Assembly (NCBI GenBank): GCA_946187365.1
Contig: CAMHRD010000070.1
Location: 1 to 6,327, forward strand
Direction of reading: 5' to 3'
Length of the DNA: 6,327 bases
Origin: an uncultured Bacteroidales bacterium
GTDB lineage: Bacteria > Bacteroidota > Bacteroidia > Bacteroidales > UBA932
Numbering within the stretch: position 1 is the stretch's first letter; each line of letters begins with the position of its first letter. This document shows, in pieces, positions 5,675-6,327 of this stretch. The notes under the pieces are model-generated. The model was not told the origin of the DNA. It ran no database searches and saw nothing but the letters and a program-made list of their open reading frames with translations. Position numbers and translations under genes: made by a program.

Positions 5675-6327
5675 CCTTTTGCCTTTCTGAAGAGATGGGT
5701 GAAGTTCTTTGAGTAGAGTTCTGAGAGACCCTGGCGGTTGTCTATTGCCTCTCCAACCACCAGCATTGTGGTAAGGGTGAGTTTGTTTTTGTGGACTATA
5801 TCTGATAGGTTTTTCAGTACTCCGCGATAGATTATCTGATCAGGCCATGTGAGGTGGTAGCAGGCTGCAACAGGCGTAGATTCAGGATATTCCATAAGAA
5901 GTTCACGTTGCACGTCATCCACTATTGCAGCGGAGAGGAATATGCACATTGTGCTGTTGCTTCTGGCCAGAAGATGGAGTTTCTCACGCTCAGGCATTGG
6001 GGTTCTCCCCTCTCCACGTGTAAGTATGATTGTCTGACACTTTTCCGGAATGGTGAACTGGCTTCTGAGTTCCGCAGCAGCTGCCAAAAATGATGATATT
6101 CCGGGAGTTATGTGGTAAGACATATTATGCTTATCAAAGAAGGCCATCTGCTCCTGAATTGCTCCGAATATGCAAGGATCTCCGGTGTGAAGTCTCACAA
6201 TGAATTTACCCCTGTCATAGAACTCTTTCATCAGTGCGCACTGCTCATCCAAATCCATATCTGCAGAGGAGACAACGGTAGCACCCTCCTTTGCACAAAG
6301 CGTAAGTTCCTTAGGGACAAGGCTTCC
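5671..6327 (-). CDS. cbiF: Precorrin-4 / cobalt-precorrin-4 C11-methyltransferase (CbiF/CobM), 5' truncated by window edge
   Basis: The reading frame is open to base 6327, giving 218 visible residues. The ATG at 6258 is internal, because the 23 codons before it continue the family sequence (GSLVPKEL, then CAKEGATVVSSADMDLDE). About 25-30 N-terminal residues, including the first glycine-rich SAM-site loop, are off the window. The enzyme transfers methyl from SAM to C11 of (cobalt-)precorrin-4. Visible motifs, numbered from the first visible residue, are RLHTGDPCIFGAIQEQ (45-60), YHITPGISSFLAAAAEL (71-87), QTIILTRGEGRTPMPE (98-113), CYHLTWPDQ (156-164) and LTTMLVVGEAI (185-195), all diagnostic of this branch of the tetrapyrrole methylase family. 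The C-terminus (FTHLFRKAKG) is normal. Its TGA overlaps the ATG of the fusion gene by 4 bases. CbiF rather than CobM is preferred because CbiD follows. An N-terminal fusion partner, such as CbiG, cannot be excluded from what is visible. Confidence 0.92.
   Translation of the reverse strand, partial: GSLVPKELTLCAKEGATVVSSADMDLDEQCALMKEFYDRGKFIVRLHTGDPCIFGAIQEQMAFFDKHNMSYHITPGISSFLAAAAELRSQFTIPEKCQTIILTRGEGRTPMPEREKLHLLARSNSTMCIFLSAAIVDDVQRELLMEYPESTPVAACYHLTWPDQIIYRGVLKNLSDIVHKNKLTLTTMLVVGEAIDNRQGLSELYSKNFTHLFRKAKG

Larger units (their letters stand above)
851..6327 (-). other. Predicted corrin-synthesis plus corrinoid-uptake operon (3' part)
   Basis: Five minus-strand genes follow each other as cbiF, cbiJ-cbiD, btuF, btuC, btuD, with junctions of -4, +22, +16 and -14 bases. 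No internal terminator hairpin or convincing internal promoter was found, so co-transcription from a promoter beyond the right edge is likely. Cobalamin operons of this kind are often controlled by a B12 riboswitch ahead of the first gene; none lies in this window. The transcript must end near 805-850 or run into the convergent outer-membrane gene, as no clear terminator is visible in the gap. Confidence 0.8.

Noticed and set aside
1920..6190. CTCCGG on the + strand (CCGGAG on the coding strand) recurs more than ten times across the operon, about ten times the chance rate
   Set aside because: I checked the frames: nearly all are an NCC codon (Ser, Ala or Thr) followed by GGA (Gly) and a codon starting with G, or Pro-Glu CCG GAG. 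Codon preference explains it; there is no spacing pattern suggesting an uptake or Chi-like signal.
6256..6258. ATG at 6258 as the start of cbiF
   Set aside because: The 23 codons upstream encode the conserved GSLVPKEL-type segment of the family, so the true start lies beyond the window edge.

Overview
The window looks like a chromosomal fragment from a member of the Bacteroidota, probably Bacteroidales. Three things suggest this. The left-edge gene encodes the end of an outer-membrane beta-barrel of the type common in that phylum. Two of the transporter genes have no recognisable Shine-Dalgarno sequence. The vitamin B12-type ABC transporter proteins have Bacteroidota-like traits: a long lipoprotein form of the binding protein and an 'LTxRP' Q-loop in the ATPase. 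No rRNA, tRNA, CRISPR array, insertion sequence or long repeat is visible, and no gap between genes exceeds 50 bases.

Layout. Bases 1-804 (+ strand) hold the 3' part of a TonB-dependent-receptor-like outer-membrane protein. The rest of the window (851-6327) is a tightly packed minus-strand gene block that converges on it across a 46-base gap. In order of transcription (right to left) it holds: a 5'-truncated precorrin-4 / cobalt-precorrin-4 C11-methyltransferase (CbiF/CobM); a bifunctional fusion of precorrin-6A reductase (CbiJ/CobK) and cobalt-precorrin-5B C1-methyltransferase (CbiD); a lipoprotein substrate-binding protein (BtuF-like); a FecCD/BtuC-type permease; and its ATPase (BtuD-like). 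Junctions are an ATGA overlap, 22 bases, 16 bases and a 14-base overlap, so one transcript is very likely.

How the genes work together. CbiF, CbiD and CbiJ catalyse nearby steps of corrin ring synthesis: C11 methylation, C1 methylation and reduction of the macrocycle. CbiD marks the anaerobic (early cobalt insertion) route. BtuF, BtuC and BtuD form a classic type II ABC importer. Its place directly behind corrin-ring enzymes suggests it imports cobalamin or another corrinoid, so the operon would combine synthesis with salvage. The substrate is inferred from context, because the same family also carries ferric siderophores and haem. The operon start, its promoter, any cobalamin riboswitch and the remaining cbi/cob genes lie off the right edge.

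I see no sign of an undescribed system here. The points most worth a second look are the CbiJ-CbiD fusion, the non-canonical ATPase motifs in BtuD, and the coupling of synthesis and uptake in one operon.
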